Below are positions 26,159-34,761 of a stretch of 42,317 nucleotides of DNA, one piece after another. Source of the stretch: JBAXGW01 sp037139195. GTDB taxonomy: Bacteria; Bacteroidota; Bacteroidia; Bacteroidales; JAHJDW01. Within the stretch, counting starts at the first letter, position 1. Every line of letters starts with the position of its first letter. The notes beneath the pieces are model-generated. The model was not told the origin of the DNA and ran no database searches. It saw only the letters and a list, made by a program, of their open reading frames with translations. Where the stretch lies: the NCBI GenBank assembly GCA_037139195.1, contig JBAXGW010000036.1, positions 1-42,317 on the forward strand, given 5' to 3'. The translations under genes were made by a program, and so were the position numbers.

Positions 26159-26176
26159 ATTTTCTCGTATTAAATT

Positions 26177-28606
26177 TTAAAATTTCACTCTTAACGATAC
26201 TATTAAATTTCTACCTGGAGCATTAATTCCAGATGAATACGGGCGATACATCCTATCTTCAACATTCTCTATTCCGGCAGTTATTGCTACAAACTGATTT
26301 GGGAAATAGGCAGCTTTTAGATTTAAAGTATACCAGCTTGCCACATAAGGAAGACCTTTTTCATCTCGTGCATACGAAGCATTTATTCGTTCTGTTAAAG
26401 CCAAATCATCATAATCTAATTTAGCATTATAAACCACATAAAAATCAAGTTTCACCTTTTTGTATTCGTAAGTTAAATGGGTACTTCCAAATGTAGGCGC
26501 AGCATGTCGCAATGGATAATATATTAAACTATCTGGACTTTGCTCCCTGCCATGCTGATATGAAATATTACTCTTTAAACCAATTCCTTTGAAAAAAATC
26601 TCAACTCCTGCTTGTATTCCATACACCTGAATTTTTGAAACATTCTGCAATGCTTGAATTGTACTTTTATTTCCTAAGTATCGAATAGTAGTATCTCCAT
26701 TGAAAATAAAATTCTTTCTAACCATTGCGTCAACAATCCAAGTATAATAACCAGTTGCGTCAATTTTTAAAAAATCGCCAAACGTTTTCACTGTTCCAAT
26801 TTCGGCGTTGTAAACTTTTTCTGCTTTTAAATCAGGATTTGGAACAACTAAATAACCAGGTACTGACTCAAAAACTTTTCCCATATCATCAATATTCGGT
26901 GCTCTGAAGCCAGTTGCACCATTAATATATATTTGCCATGATTTAAAGGGGGAATATACAAAACCTAAACTACCACTTGAAGAGCCGTTGCTCATCGTCG
27001 TTTCTGTAAATGGAAATGGGAAAAAAGTTGTGTCAAAATCGGCTAAAATTAAAAATTGATTATAGCGATAACCTGCGCTAAACAACAATTTAGGATTTAG
27101 TTTATACTTTGCACTAATATAAGCTCCTTTTGAGTCCCAAGTTGAGCCGTCTGGATATCGAGTTACAGTTGAATCAACTGTTTCCTTAACAACATGTGTA
27201 AGAGAAGCAACAGAATATACAGTATTATGCACTTCTTCTATTCCATAAGTTACCGATAATTTCTCGTTTATCTTTTTATCAAATTCAAGATTAAGGGAAA
27301 TTGCCTTTACTTTTTCTTTTTGCATGCGAAGTTCTCTATACATAAACTCTCTATCGTAGCGACTCTCTTCAAATAATTGATAAGCTGCAACTAAACTTAC
27401 ATCATCGAATGCAATATTGCTTTTAGAATAGGTAACTCTTAAGCGGTTCATTTGCCACTTTTGTGGCCCGTAATACCATTCTGCCCAACGAAGTTTATTC
27501 TTATACGGACCTGATGTCTGCATAACGTATAGCCTGTCATATCGGTTAAACTTTGATGTTTCGGAGGCATGAAAACCATAATCAAAGCTTAAATATTTTG
27601 TAGCTTGACATCGTATTTTTTGCATAAAATTTATTTGGCTATATTTTGAACCTACCTGCAAAGTGGAATCCTCATTTGGAACCATATAATCTTTATCATC
27701 GTATGTTATTACATAATTTGGACGATAAAAATAATGAATACCACCAACCGAACCTGAACGCAAATCGCCATAATTTGAATAAGTATAACTAGTTGTAAAT
27801 GCAAGTTTTTTGAGCCCTATATTAATATCTAAATGTCCAGTTCTTTCAGAATTAGCTGTAGAAAATCTTGACAAAGCATTACCTGTAACTACTGGTTTAT
27901 TGTTGTTTGCACTTGAAAACCTTGATTCTAATGTTTTAAAGCTCATAACTCCACCAATAGCATCACTGCCATACATTACAGAACCAGGGCCAAAAAGTAT
28001 TTCGGCGCTTTCTGTAGCATTAGCATCAAGTGAAATAACATTTTGAAGATTTCCCGATCGAAAAATTGCAGTATTCATGCGCACTCCATCAACAACTAAT
28101 AACACTCTATTTGTAGCCATTCCGCGAAGCATTGGAGAACCTCCACCCATCTGACTTTTTTGAATAAAAGCATAACCACTTATTCCAAGTAAATCGGCAG
28201 AAGTCTGCGGGTTTTGAAATGCTACTTCTTTAGTCTTTATCTTTTCTACTCTGTTTGGGGATTCAATTTTTGATTGTTCCCAGCGATTTGTTGATATAAC
28301 TACCTCATTTAATGAGATATTAATTTCAGATAAATGAACTGTAAATTGCAAAGTTTCTAACTGGTTAAAGCTATATATCACCTCTTTGTATTGCTTATGA
28401 CTAATGATAATACTATCTGAATTACTAAATGAAGCAATATTAGCCTCTCCTTTAGCATTAGTTATGGCATTTTCCCTCGATAACTTGCATGATATAGAAG
28501 CCATTTCAATAGGCAGACCAGTTTGTAGCGATTTAATAGATATTGTTTGAGAATGGACAAAACAAGACATTCCTGTAAATATCCACAATATAAATATTCT
28601 TTTCAT
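26177..28606 (-). CDS. TonB-dependent outer-membrane receptor
   Basis: An outer-membrane gated channel that imports a bound ligand using TonB energy. I start it at the second Met (28606; MKRIFILWIF) because a normal signal peptide begins there, giving 809 residues; the frame is open to an ATG at 28645. A carboxypeptidase-regulatory-like domain (about 20-100) precedes the plug (about 120-230), with MLRGMATNRVLLVVDGVRMNTAIFRSG in outline and FGPGSVMYGSDAIGGVMSF, and then the beta-barrel ending in an aromatic-type residue (VSLRVKF). The plug wording resembles haem/haemoglobin-type receptors, but ligand-binding residues cannot be judged. It lies downstream of a small anchored protein and upstream of two RCC1-propeller proteins. 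Confidence 0.9.
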   Translation of the reverse strand: MKRIFILWIFTGMSCFVHSQTISIKSLQTGLPIEMASISCKLSRENAITNAKGEANIASFSNSDSIIISHKQYKEVIYSFNQLETLQFTVHLSEINISLNEVVISTNRWEQSKIESPNRVEKIKTKEVAFQNPQTSADLLGISGYAFIQKSQMGGGSPMLRGMATNRVLLVVDGVRMNTAIFRSGNLQNVISLDANATESAEILFGPGSVMYGSDAIGGVMSFKTLESRFSSANNNKPVVTGNALSRFSTANSERTGHLDINIGLKKLAFTTSYTYSNYGDLRSGSVGGIHYFYRPNYVITYDDKDYMVPNEDSTLQVGSKYSQINFMQKIRCQATKYLSFDYGFHASETSKFNRYDRLYVMQTSGPYKNKLRWAEWYYGPQKWQMNRLRVTYSKSNIAFDDVSLVAAYQLFEESRYDREFMYRELRMQKEKVKAISLNLEFDKKINEKLSVTYGIEEVHNTVYSVASLTHVVKETVDSTVTRYPDGSTWDSKGAYISAKYKLNPKLLFSAGYRYNQFLILADFDTTFFPFPFTETTMSNGSSSGSLGFVYSPFKSWQIYINGATGFRAPNIDDMGKVFESVPGYLVVPNPDLKAEKVYNAEIGTVKTFGDFLKIDATGYYTWIVDAMVRKNFIFNGDTTIRYLGNKSTIQALQNVSKIQVYGIQAGVEIFFKGIGLKSNISYQHGREQSPDSLIYYPLRHAAPTFGSTHLTYEYKKVKLDFYVVYNAKLDYDDLALTERINASYARDEKGLPYVASWYTLNLKAAYFPNQFVAITAGIENVEDRMYRPYSSGINAPGRNLIVSLRVKF

Positions 28607-28679
28607 TGTGCTTATTTGACAATTATTTAAAAAAATAATACTCATTTTAAATCAATAAAATGATAAATAAATTAAGCTA

Positions 28680-29219
28680 TTAATTATTTTTTTGGGGAGG
28701 GGGATTTGATGGAGCTATAATAGTATCAACATAACTAGGAATTTTAACAAATGCAAATTGCTCTGGAAAAACAGTGTTACAAAAATTAAATAAATTATTA
28801 TTTGAACTATAAAATTGTAATTTAAAAAACGACTCTATTAACTTTTGTCTTTTGTTTTCATTAGGATTATGACCCAAAGCGTATGCAACAAGATTCTGAA
28901 GTTTAATATTTAACTTAGTTTCTTCATAATCTATCCAACACCAATAAAAAATTGTATCAGATATTTGTTTTACTTCAACAACATCATACATTTCACCATT
29001 ATACTCAAACTCTTTTGTATGCTTCCATTTTAAATCTTCAATTTTCGATTTTTTAGTAAATTTGAGTAAAACAAGCTCATTTTTATCCATGCCAGCAATC
29101 ATCTTTCGTTTAATCTCCTTTTTGACTTGGGCTTTCTGAAAATACAAAACCAAGTAAGCTCCTGTAAAAGGAACTACCATAAACAAAACCAACAATATTG
29201 CAAAAAAATGTTTTTTCAA
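28680..29219 (-). CDS. Small membrane-anchored protein upstream of TonB receptor
   Basis: A 179-residue protein with one N-terminal hydrophobic helix (about 5-27), a basic stretch (KKEIKRKM), and a soluble beta-containing part with an FEYNGEMYDVVEVK segment. It resembles a family of short uncharacterised Bacteroidota proteins with an FxYNGxxYD motif, often found before TonB receptor genes; that association is from memory and was not searched. The C-terminus is proline- and asparagine-rich. It begins the minus-strand operon and has a promoter-like box 29 bases upstream. Probably periplasm-facing and anchored in the inner membrane; function unknown. Confidence 0.65.
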   Translation of the reverse strand: MKKHFFAILLVLFMVVPFTGAYLVLYFQKAQVKKEIKRKMIAGMDKNELVLLKFTKKSKIEDLKWKHTKEFEYNGEMYDVVEVKQISDTIFYWCWIDYEETKLNIKLQNLVAYALGHNPNENKRQKLIESFFKLQFYSSNNNLFNFCNTVFPEQFAFVKIPSYVDTIIAPSNPPPQKNN

Positions 29220-29247
29220 ATTAATATCTTTTCATTTTCTTAATACG

Positions 29248-29255
29248 CAAATCTA
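29248..29255 (-). promoter_or_regulatory. Putative -7 box (TAGATTTG) for the TonB/RCC1 operon
   Basis: On the minus strand the site matches TAnnTTTG and lies 29 bases upstream of the small anchored protein's start. A TTTG occurs upstream but at 12 bases instead of the usual 19, so the -33 box is doubtful. Confidence 0.4.
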
Positions 29256-29385
29256 TTGAAAAAATACCAAATAAAAAAGGCACCAAATAAATCTTTGGAA
29301 AGTTCAAGCCAAATGGTTAATTTTGAAGTTGGTTGAAATTAAGCAACTTTCAACTTTTAGAATTTTATAAACTTTCAAACTTACC

Positions 29386-30789
29386 ATGAGAAAACACCGC
29401 ATATTCCCCGCATACCAAAACGTAGAAATTTTCGACATTGCAACCGAAGGTCGTGGCGTAGGCAAAATTGACGAACTTATTGTTTTTGTTAAACATGCTA
29501 TCCCTGGCGATATTGTTGACATTCAACTAACAAAAAAGAAAAGCTCTTTCGGCGAAGCCAATGTTACTAATTACGTTAAGAAATCATCCGATAGAATTGA
29601 TGCATTTTGTGAGCATTTTGGGACTTGTGGTGGTTGCAAATGGCAGCATCTTTCATATACTCAGCAACTTTACTACAAACAAAAGCAAGTAAACGATAAT
29701 TTTACTCGCATTGCTAAAATTGAAATACCAGAAATTAAGCCAATTTTAGCTTCTGGAAATGTTACTTTATACAGAAATAAGCTAGAATATACGTTCTCTA
29801 ATAAGCGTTGGCTTACCAGCGAAGAAATAGGAAGCATAGATAATTACGAAAACATGGAAGGACTAGGATTTCATATTCCTGGTCGTTTTGATAAGGTTTT
29901 AGATATTAACAAATGCTATCTTCAAACTGATCCCTCGAATGATATTCGCCAAGAAGTGAGAAAATTTTGTTTGGATAATGGTATTTCATTTTTCGATATT
30001 CGTCAGCAAAAAGGAATTATGCGAAACATCATTATTCGCACAACTTCTACCAAACAATTGATGATAATTCTAAGCATTACCGAGCGTAATGAAAAGATTG
30101 ATTCACTATTAGACTTTTTAGACAAGCGTTTCCCTGAAATTACTTCTTTAAATTACACCATAAATACCAAAGGAAACGATACCATTAGCGATTTAGAAAT
30201 TGTTTGCTTCAAAGGCGAAGAGTATATTATGGAAGCTATGGAAGATTTGAAGTTTCGCATTGGACCAAAATCTTTCTATCAAACAAACAGCGAGCAAGCG
30301 TATCAGCTTTATAGCGTTGCTCGTGAATTTGCTGGAATTACAGAAAATGATACTGTTTATGATTTATATACTGGGACTGGAACCATAGCTAATTTTGTTG
30401 CACGCAAAGCAAAACAAGTAATTGGTATTGAATACGTTCCTGAAGCAATTGAAGATGCAAAAATAAATTCACAAATCAATAATATCAGCAATACTCAATT
30501 CTTTGCTGGCGATATGGCAAAGGTTTTAAATGATGATTTTTGCAAAACTTATGGCAATCCGGACATCGTAATCACCGACCCTCCAAGAGCAGGAATGCAC
30601 ACCGATGTTATTGATATGCTAATTAAAATAAATGCTAAAAAGATTGTTTACGTAAGTTGTAATCCTGCAACACAAGCTAGAGATGTTGCATTATTAGCAG
30701 ATTATTATAAAGTTACTAAAATTCAGCCAGTGGATATGTTTCCGCATACGGAGCATGTGGAGAATGTGATTTTGATGGAAAGAAAATAA
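29386..30789 (+). CDS. rlmD: 23S rRNA (uracil-5-)-methyltransferase RlmD/RumA
   Basis: SAM-dependent methylation of a 23S rRNA uracil (U1939 in E. coli numbering), though RlmCD-like dual specificity cannot be excluded. The 467 residues contain an N-terminal TRAM domain, iron-sulphur cysteines Cys75, Cys81 and Cys84 (CEHFGTCGGCKWQH) with a fourth near residue 178, a SAM motif YDLYTGTGTIA, the DPPRAGMH motif, and the catalytic nucleophile Cys425 in YVSCNPATQARD. The upstream 166 bases hold a GTTGAAA/TTTCAAC hairpin (29332-29354). The stop overlaps the next gene's ATG by one base (TAATG). Confidence 0.93.
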   Translation: MRKHRIFPAYQNVEIFDIATEGRGVGKIDELIVFVKHAIPGDIVDIQLTKKKSSFGEANVTNYVKKSSDRIDAFCEHFGTCGGCKWQHLSYTQQLYYKQKQVNDNFTRIAKIEIPEIKPILASGNVTLYRNKLEYTFSNKRWLTSEEIGSIDNYENMEGLGFHIPGRFDKVLDINKCYLQTDPSNDIRQEVRKFCLDNGISFFDIRQQKGIMRNIIIRTTSTKQLMIILSITERNEKIDSLLDFLDKRFPEITSLNYTINTKGNDTISDLEIVCFKGEEYIMEAMEDLKFRIGPKSFYQTNSEQAYQLYSVAREFAGITENDTVYDLYTGTGTIANFVARKAKQVIGIEYVPEAIEDAKINSQINNISNTQFFAGDMAKVLNDDFCKTYGNPDIVITDPPRAGMHTDVIDMLIKINAKKIVYVSCNPATQARDVALLADYYKVTKIQPVDMFPHTEHVENVILMERK

Positions 30790-31292
30790 TGAGAGAACGA
30801 AAACGAAATAGAAAATTCGGATTTGACTATTCAACTGAGGCAAAATATTTCCTAACAATATGCACAGACAATCGCATTTGCCATTTTGGCAATGTAGAAA
30901 ACGGGGAAATGATATTAAACGAATTTGGCGAAATTGCAGATAATCAAATATTATGGCTAGAACAACAATATCCATATTTTTTAATTCATAATCACATCGT
31001 GATGCCAAATCACTTGCATATTTTATGCGAGATCATTCCAAATTCTCCAGTACGGACAGGTCGCGACCTGTCCCCACAGTCCCTTCCTAAAATTAAATCT
31101 ATTTCCGAATTAATGGGGGCATTTAAAACAACATCATCAAAAAAAATACACTTAGCTGGAAATACAGATTTCAAATGGCAACGCTCATTTCACGATCATA
31201 TTATTAGAAATAACACTTCCTACGAAAATATTTTCAATTATATTTCTGAAAATCCTGCAAAATGGACAGAAGACCTATTTATCAAAGAATAA
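30789..31292 (+). CDS. REP-associated tyrosine transposase (RAYT, Y1_Tnp)
   Basis: A 167-residue single-strand DNA transposase of the HUH/Y1 type. It has the HxH metal motif as MPNHLHIL (His75, His77) and a candidate catalytic Tyr145 in NNTSYENIFNYI. No IS200-like ends or tnpB partner are nearby, so it fits the domesticated, single-copy RAYT group that acts on REP palindromes. A perfect 20-base palindrome interrupts the coding sequence at residues 89-95 without breaking the frame, adding an RTGRDLSP loop. It overlaps the rlmD stop by one base and precedes the histidine kinase by 6 bases, an odd place for a transposase and a hint that it is stably inherited. Confidence 0.88.
   Translation: MRERKRNRKFGFDYSTEAKYFLTICTDNRICHFGNVENGEMILNEFGEIADNQILWLEQQYPYFLIHNHIVMPNHLHILCEIIPNSPVRTGRDLSPQSLPKIKSISELMGAFKTTSSKKIHLAGNTDFKWQRSFHDHIIRNNTSYENIFNYISENPAKWTEDLFIKE
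31054..31073. repeat. Perfect 20-bp REP-like palindrome inside the RAYT gene
   Basis: GGACAGGTCGCGACCTGTCC is self-complementary over all 20 bases and strikingly GC-rich in an AT-rich gene. It stays in frame and encodes RTGRDLS. The same kind of palindrome, read as RTGRDLS, is familiar from RAYT-type genes in unrelated bacteria. No second copy was noticed in the window. Confidence 0.9.
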
Positions 31293-31298
31293 AATAAA

Positions 31299-33086
31299 AT
31301 GAAACTCCGTCGACAAAGCATAAACCTTCGCGAACGAATTATTCTTAATTTCGTGCTGGTTGGTGTTGTGTCTGTTTTTGTGGTTTCATTCTACACCTAT
31401 AATCAAACCCGAAAGGCAATTCTTAACAGAACTTTTGAACAATTAACATCTGTTCGCGTTGTTAAAAAGCGCCAAATTGAAGCATTTTTTAATGATAGAA
31501 TTCGAGATATTAATTTACTTTCTAAGTCGGAAGAACTTCTAAATATTCTTCAACCCGACAAATCGGATTCGTTGGTTTTGCCAAAACTTAATTATAAAAG
31601 CTATATTTCAAATTACATCTATTCATGCGGATATTACGATGGACTTATAATTGCAAATAACGACGGCATTATAATTCAAAGAAAATCAGTCAATAATGAT
31701 TCTGTTTTATCTATTTCTTTTATCGATAAAAAGTCGAAGGAGTATTTAATGATTTTTAATTCTATCAAATCAAGTTCTGCTAAAATTATCGATTTCGAGA
31801 GCAAAGACAAACTTCAACTCAAGGTTGCGTCACCTATTAGAAAGAACAACAAGCTAATTGGTTATATTGCACTTGAAATTCCTTTGGTAGCAATAAATAC
31901 CATAATGGTTGAAAGTGGAAAAGAAAGTGGTTTTGGCGAAAGCGGCGAATCTTATTTGGTTGGAGAAGATAGATTAATGCGAAGCGACTCTCGTTTTCAC
32001 AAAAACTCTGTGTTATCTTCGCTAGTAAAAACCTTGAGTGTCGAAAATGCCTATTTGAACAAGGAAGGAACAGAAATAATTTTCGATTATAGAAATATTG
32101 AAGTGCTAAGTTCCTATTCTAAACTAAAAATTCCTGGCTTAAATTGGGCAATTTTAGCCGAATACGATTTTGAGGAAATCATGATTCCTATTATAAAAAC
32201 GCGTAATGAAATAATTCTGATGAGTGTTATTATAAGTTTTTTGATTTTCACTATTGCTTATTTAATTGCCCGACATATCACATCGCCAATTTTAAAACTG
32301 AAAAATGCTGCCATTGAAATTGGGAAAGGTAATTATCCGATTTTAAAAATTAATTCAAGCAATGATGAAATTACTGAATTGACGAACTCTTTCAATATTA
32401 TGTCGTCGCAAATAAAGGAAAATCAAATACAATTGCAGGAAGAAAAGCAAAAACGCCTTTCGGCAGCAATTGACGGACAAGAGCAAGAACGTCAACGCCT
32501 TTCGCGTGAGCTTCACGATGGCATAGGTCAATCCTTAGTAGCATTGAAATTTAAAATTGAAAGTATTTTTGATAAAAATAGTTCAAACCAAGAACCACTA
32601 AATCAAATTAATACAGAACTTTCTGTTATTTTAGAAGACGTTCGCCGATTATCGTACAATCTAATGCCAGCAGCTTTGAGCGAATTTGGATTAATTATGG
32701 CTCTGAAAAATATGGCAAAACAATTGTCAGAAATATCAAAAATCTATATTACTTTCGAAGCTTCAGAAAATTTAAATATTACGAATAAACGTATTAATGT
32801 ATATTTATTTCGAATTGCTCAAGAAGCATTGAATAATAGCATAAAATATGCTCAAGCAAGTGCCATTTCAATTGATATATTTGATGCTACAGAAAATTAT
32901 ATTATGATGATTGAAGACAATGGTTGTGGCTTTGAATACAGTACCAAATCGCTTTCGATAGGCAACGGAATATACAACATGAAAGAAAGAGCGATGCTTT
33001 TGGGCGGCTCGTTTGAAATAGAAAGCAAAAAAAATAAAGGAACTACTGTTCATGTGAGAATACCAAAATTAGTGAGTGGAGAATAG
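31299..33086 (+). CDS. NarL-type sensor histidine kinase
   Basis: A 595-residue membrane kinase. Helices at about 16-36 and 303-324 bracket a periplasmic Cache-like sensor (PIRKNNKLIGYIALEI, GESGESYLVGEDRLMRSDS). A HAMP linker (322-375) and coiled coil lead to a HisKA_3 dimerisation domain with phospho-acceptor His406 (SRELHDGIGQSL), then an HATPase domain with N box (EALNNSIKYA), DNGCGF at 540-545 and GNGIYNMKERA. All catalytic boxes are intact. It is followed 43 bases later by its likely partner response regulator. The sensed signal is unknown. Confidence 0.92.
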   Translation: MKLRRQSINLRERIILNFVLVGVVSVFVVSFYTYNQTRKAILNRTFEQLTSVRVVKKRQIEAFFNDRIRDINLLSKSEELLNILQPDKSDSLVLPKLNYKSYISNYIYSCGYYDGLIIANNDGIIIQRKSVNNDSVLSISFIDKKSKEYLMIFNSIKSSSAKIIDFESKDKLQLKVASPIRKNNKLIGYIALEIPLVAINTIMVESGKESGFGESGESYLVGEDRLMRSDSRFHKNSVLSSLVKTLSVENAYLNKEGTEIIFDYRNIEVLSSYSKLKIPGLNWAILAEYDFEEIMIPIIKTRNEIILMSVIISFLIFTIAYLIARHITSPILKLKNAAIEIGKGNYPILKINSSNDEITELTNSFNIMSSQIKENQIQLQEEKQKRLSAAIDGQEQERQRLSRELHDGIGQSLVALKFKIESIFDKNSSNQEPLNQINTELSVILEDVRRLSYNLMPAALSEFGLIMALKNMAKQLSEISKIYITFEASENLNITNKRINVYLFRIAQEALNNSIKYAQASAISIDIFDATENYIMMIEDNGCGFEYSTKSLSIGNGIYNMKERAMLLGGSFEIESKKNKGTTVHVRIPKLVSGE

Positions 33087-33129
33087 TAAGAAGTGATAAG
33101 CATTTACTGAAGAACTGTAAAAAAATAGC

Positions 33130-33792
33130 ATGAAAAAAATAAATATATTTTTAATCGACGACCATCAGATTGTACGTGATGGATTGAAAGCCTTGTTTGA
33201 CAAAGAAAGTGGCATTGAAGTTATTGGCGAAGATGACGGCAATAAAGCGGTTGACATACTGTTTCCAAAGCAAATTCCTGATGTTTTGTTATTGGACATT
33301 TCTCTTGGTGATAAATCGGGTATTGATTTGATGAAATCATTATTGGCAATTTATCCAACATTAAAAATCATAATCCTTTCTATGTATAACGACGAAGAAA
33401 TTATTTTCGACGCGGTTCAATCTGGAGCTAAAGGCTATTTGCCAAAAAATACTTCAAAAAAAGAAATTATTGATGCAATTAAGGATGTGGCTGAAGGAAA
33501 CCAATATTTCAATTCTCAAATTGCAAAAATAATGCTTAATAGCGTTATCAACCAGAAAAAACAAGAATCTGTAAAATCAAACAAGCCTTGTGTTGAATGC
33601 TTATCAAGTCGTGAAATACAGATTTTAAAGATGGTTGCTGAAGGCAAAACTAATCAAGATATTGCAGACTCTTTATTTATAAGCATAAGAACTGTTGAAT
33701 CGCACAAAACACATATCATGCAAAAACTCGACCTTAAGACAAGTGTTGAATTAGTTAAGTTTGCAATAAAAAATAAATTGACGGATTTGTAA
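33130..33792 (+). CDS. LuxR/NarL-family response regulator
   Basis: A 220-residue two-domain transcription factor. The receiver domain has the acidic pocket Asp10/Asp11, phospho-acceptor Asp56 (DVLLLDISLG) and the conserved Lys in GYLPKN. The output domain is a LuxR-type helix-turn-helix (about 155-216; LSSREIQILKMVAEGKTNQDIA, RTVESHKTHIMQKL). It is paired with the histidine kinase just upstream and ends in a strong terminator. The porin and ammonium transporter genes that follow are possible targets, but this is inferred only from position. Confidence 0.93.
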   Translation: MKKINIFLIDDHQIVRDGLKALFDKESGIEVIGEDDGNKAVDILFPKQIPDVLLLDISLGDKSGIDLMKSLLAIYPTLKIIILSMYNDEEIIFDAVQSGAKGYLPKNTSKKEIIDAIKDVAEGNQYFNSQIAKIMLNSVINQKKQESVKSNKPCVECLSSREIQILKMVAEGKTNQDIADSLFISIRTVESHKTHIMQKLDLKTSVELVKFAIKNKLTDL

Positions 33793-33829
33793 TTCACTCC
33801 GTGTTTCACGTAAAACCATTCCGCAAACT

Positions 33830-33862
33830 ACCGATATAAAATTCCGAATTTGTCGGTTTTTT
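33830..33862 (+). terminator. Rho-independent terminator after the two-component pair
   Basis: A two-part stem (ACCGA with TCGGT outside, AAATT with AATTT inside, CCG loop) is followed by five T residues. It lies 37 bases after the response regulator stop and separates this unit from the porin gene. Confidence 0.85.
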
Positions 33863-33912
33863 GCTTTTAATAAAATCACAAAATTTGTTGTTATTAAATC
33901 CTGAAAAAATTT

Positions 33913-34635
33913 ATGACAATGAAAAAAAATTTACTCTCAATTTTCGTAGTATTTGCGCTATTTTCAAGTAGCTTATTTGCTCAATCCGACAGTTCTAAGG
34001 TTAATATTGGAGCTGACTTGGTTAGTCGTTACGTTTGGCGTGGTTTAGATTTTGGTTCTAGCCCTAGCATTCAGCCTTATTATGAATATGCTCACAAAAG
34101 CGGATTAACTCTTGGCTGTTGGGGTGCAATGAGTACTTTAGGTAATTATAACGAAGTTGACCTTTATGCAAAATACAAAATTAAAGGTTTTAGTTTAATT
34201 GCTACCGATTACTTTTTTCCAACAAGTTCTAATCCATCAGTAAAATCACAACGTTTCTTAAATTTTGGAAGCACTACTACTGGCCATGTTGTTGAAGGAA
34301 CGCTTCAATGGGAAGGGGGCGAAAAATTTCCTTTAACAATTCTTTTTGCTAGCTATTTTTTCGGAAACGACAAAAATAGCGATGGTTTGAATAATTATTC
34401 ATCGTATGCAGAAGTTAATTATACTTTCAACTGCAAAGCAGGTGCTACAAATCTATTCGTTGGTTTTACTCCTTACGAAGGTTTATATGGCAACACAATG
34501 GGCGTTGTAAACGTTGGACTATCAAGCAAAAAAGAAATTAAAATTACTGATTCATTTTCGCTTCCAGTAAAAGCTTCATTAATTACGAATCCTCAAACAT
34601 CTAATATTTATTTCGTTCTTGGATTAACACTTTAA
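33913..34635 (+). CDS. Putative outer-membrane porin (TorF / Gcw_chp-like)
   Basis: A 240-residue protein with a signal peptide ending at FAQ (about residue 24), then amphipathic beta-strands in an outer-membrane barrel pattern. It begins VNIGADLVSRYVWRGLDFGSSPSIQPYYEY, the hallmark opening of the TorF-like putative porin family (VSDYxxRG), and ends in a hydrophobic strand (NIYFVLGLTL). It precedes the ammonium transporter gene by 126 bases and could admit small solutes for it; this link is inferred. A second ATG two codons in is an alternative start. Confidence 0.75.
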   Translation: MTMKKNLLSIFVVFALFSSSLFAQSDSSKVNIGADLVSRYVWRGLDFGSSPSIQPYYEYAHKSGLTLGCWGAMSTLGNYNEVDLYAKYKIKGFSLIATDYFFPTSSNPSVKSQRFLNFGSTTTGHVVEGTLQWEGGEKFPLTILFASYFFGNDKNSDGLNNYSSYAEVNYTFNCKAGATNLFVGFTPYEGLYGNTMGVVNVGLSSKKEIKITDSFSLPVKASLITNPQTSNIYFVLGLTL

Positions 34636-34727
34636 ACGGTAGATGGTTCAGGGTGAATGGTTCACGGTTTAATACAGTACCAAACATTCATTTTCCTTCA
34701 ACCGTTCAACTTGCACCATGCACCATT
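34636..34727. repeat. Two facing arrays of a degenerate 7-bp repeat
   Basis: On the plus strand, 34700-34727 reads as four heptads AACCGTT, CAACTTG, CACCATG, CACCATT. On the minus strand, 34636-34669 reads as AACCGTG, AACCATT, CACCCTG, AACCATC, TACCG. The unit is (A/C)-ACC-x-T-x. The two arrays face each other across about 30 bases, and the inner units can pair (34664-34669 with 34700-34705). The block fills the gap between the porin and amt. Confidence 0.65.
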
Positions 34728-34761
34728 TTTCATTAAATATTAACTTAAAAATAAAACAATT

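Noticed and set aside
28607..28645. Upstream start for the TonB receptor
   Set aside because: Adds 13 polar residues before a normal signal peptide; the Met at 28606 gives a proper signal sequence.
30789..31292. Active IS200/IS605 insertion sequence
   Set aside because: No tnpB, no identifiable left and right ends, and tight 1- and 6-base junctions with neighbouring genes fit a resident RAYT gene instead.
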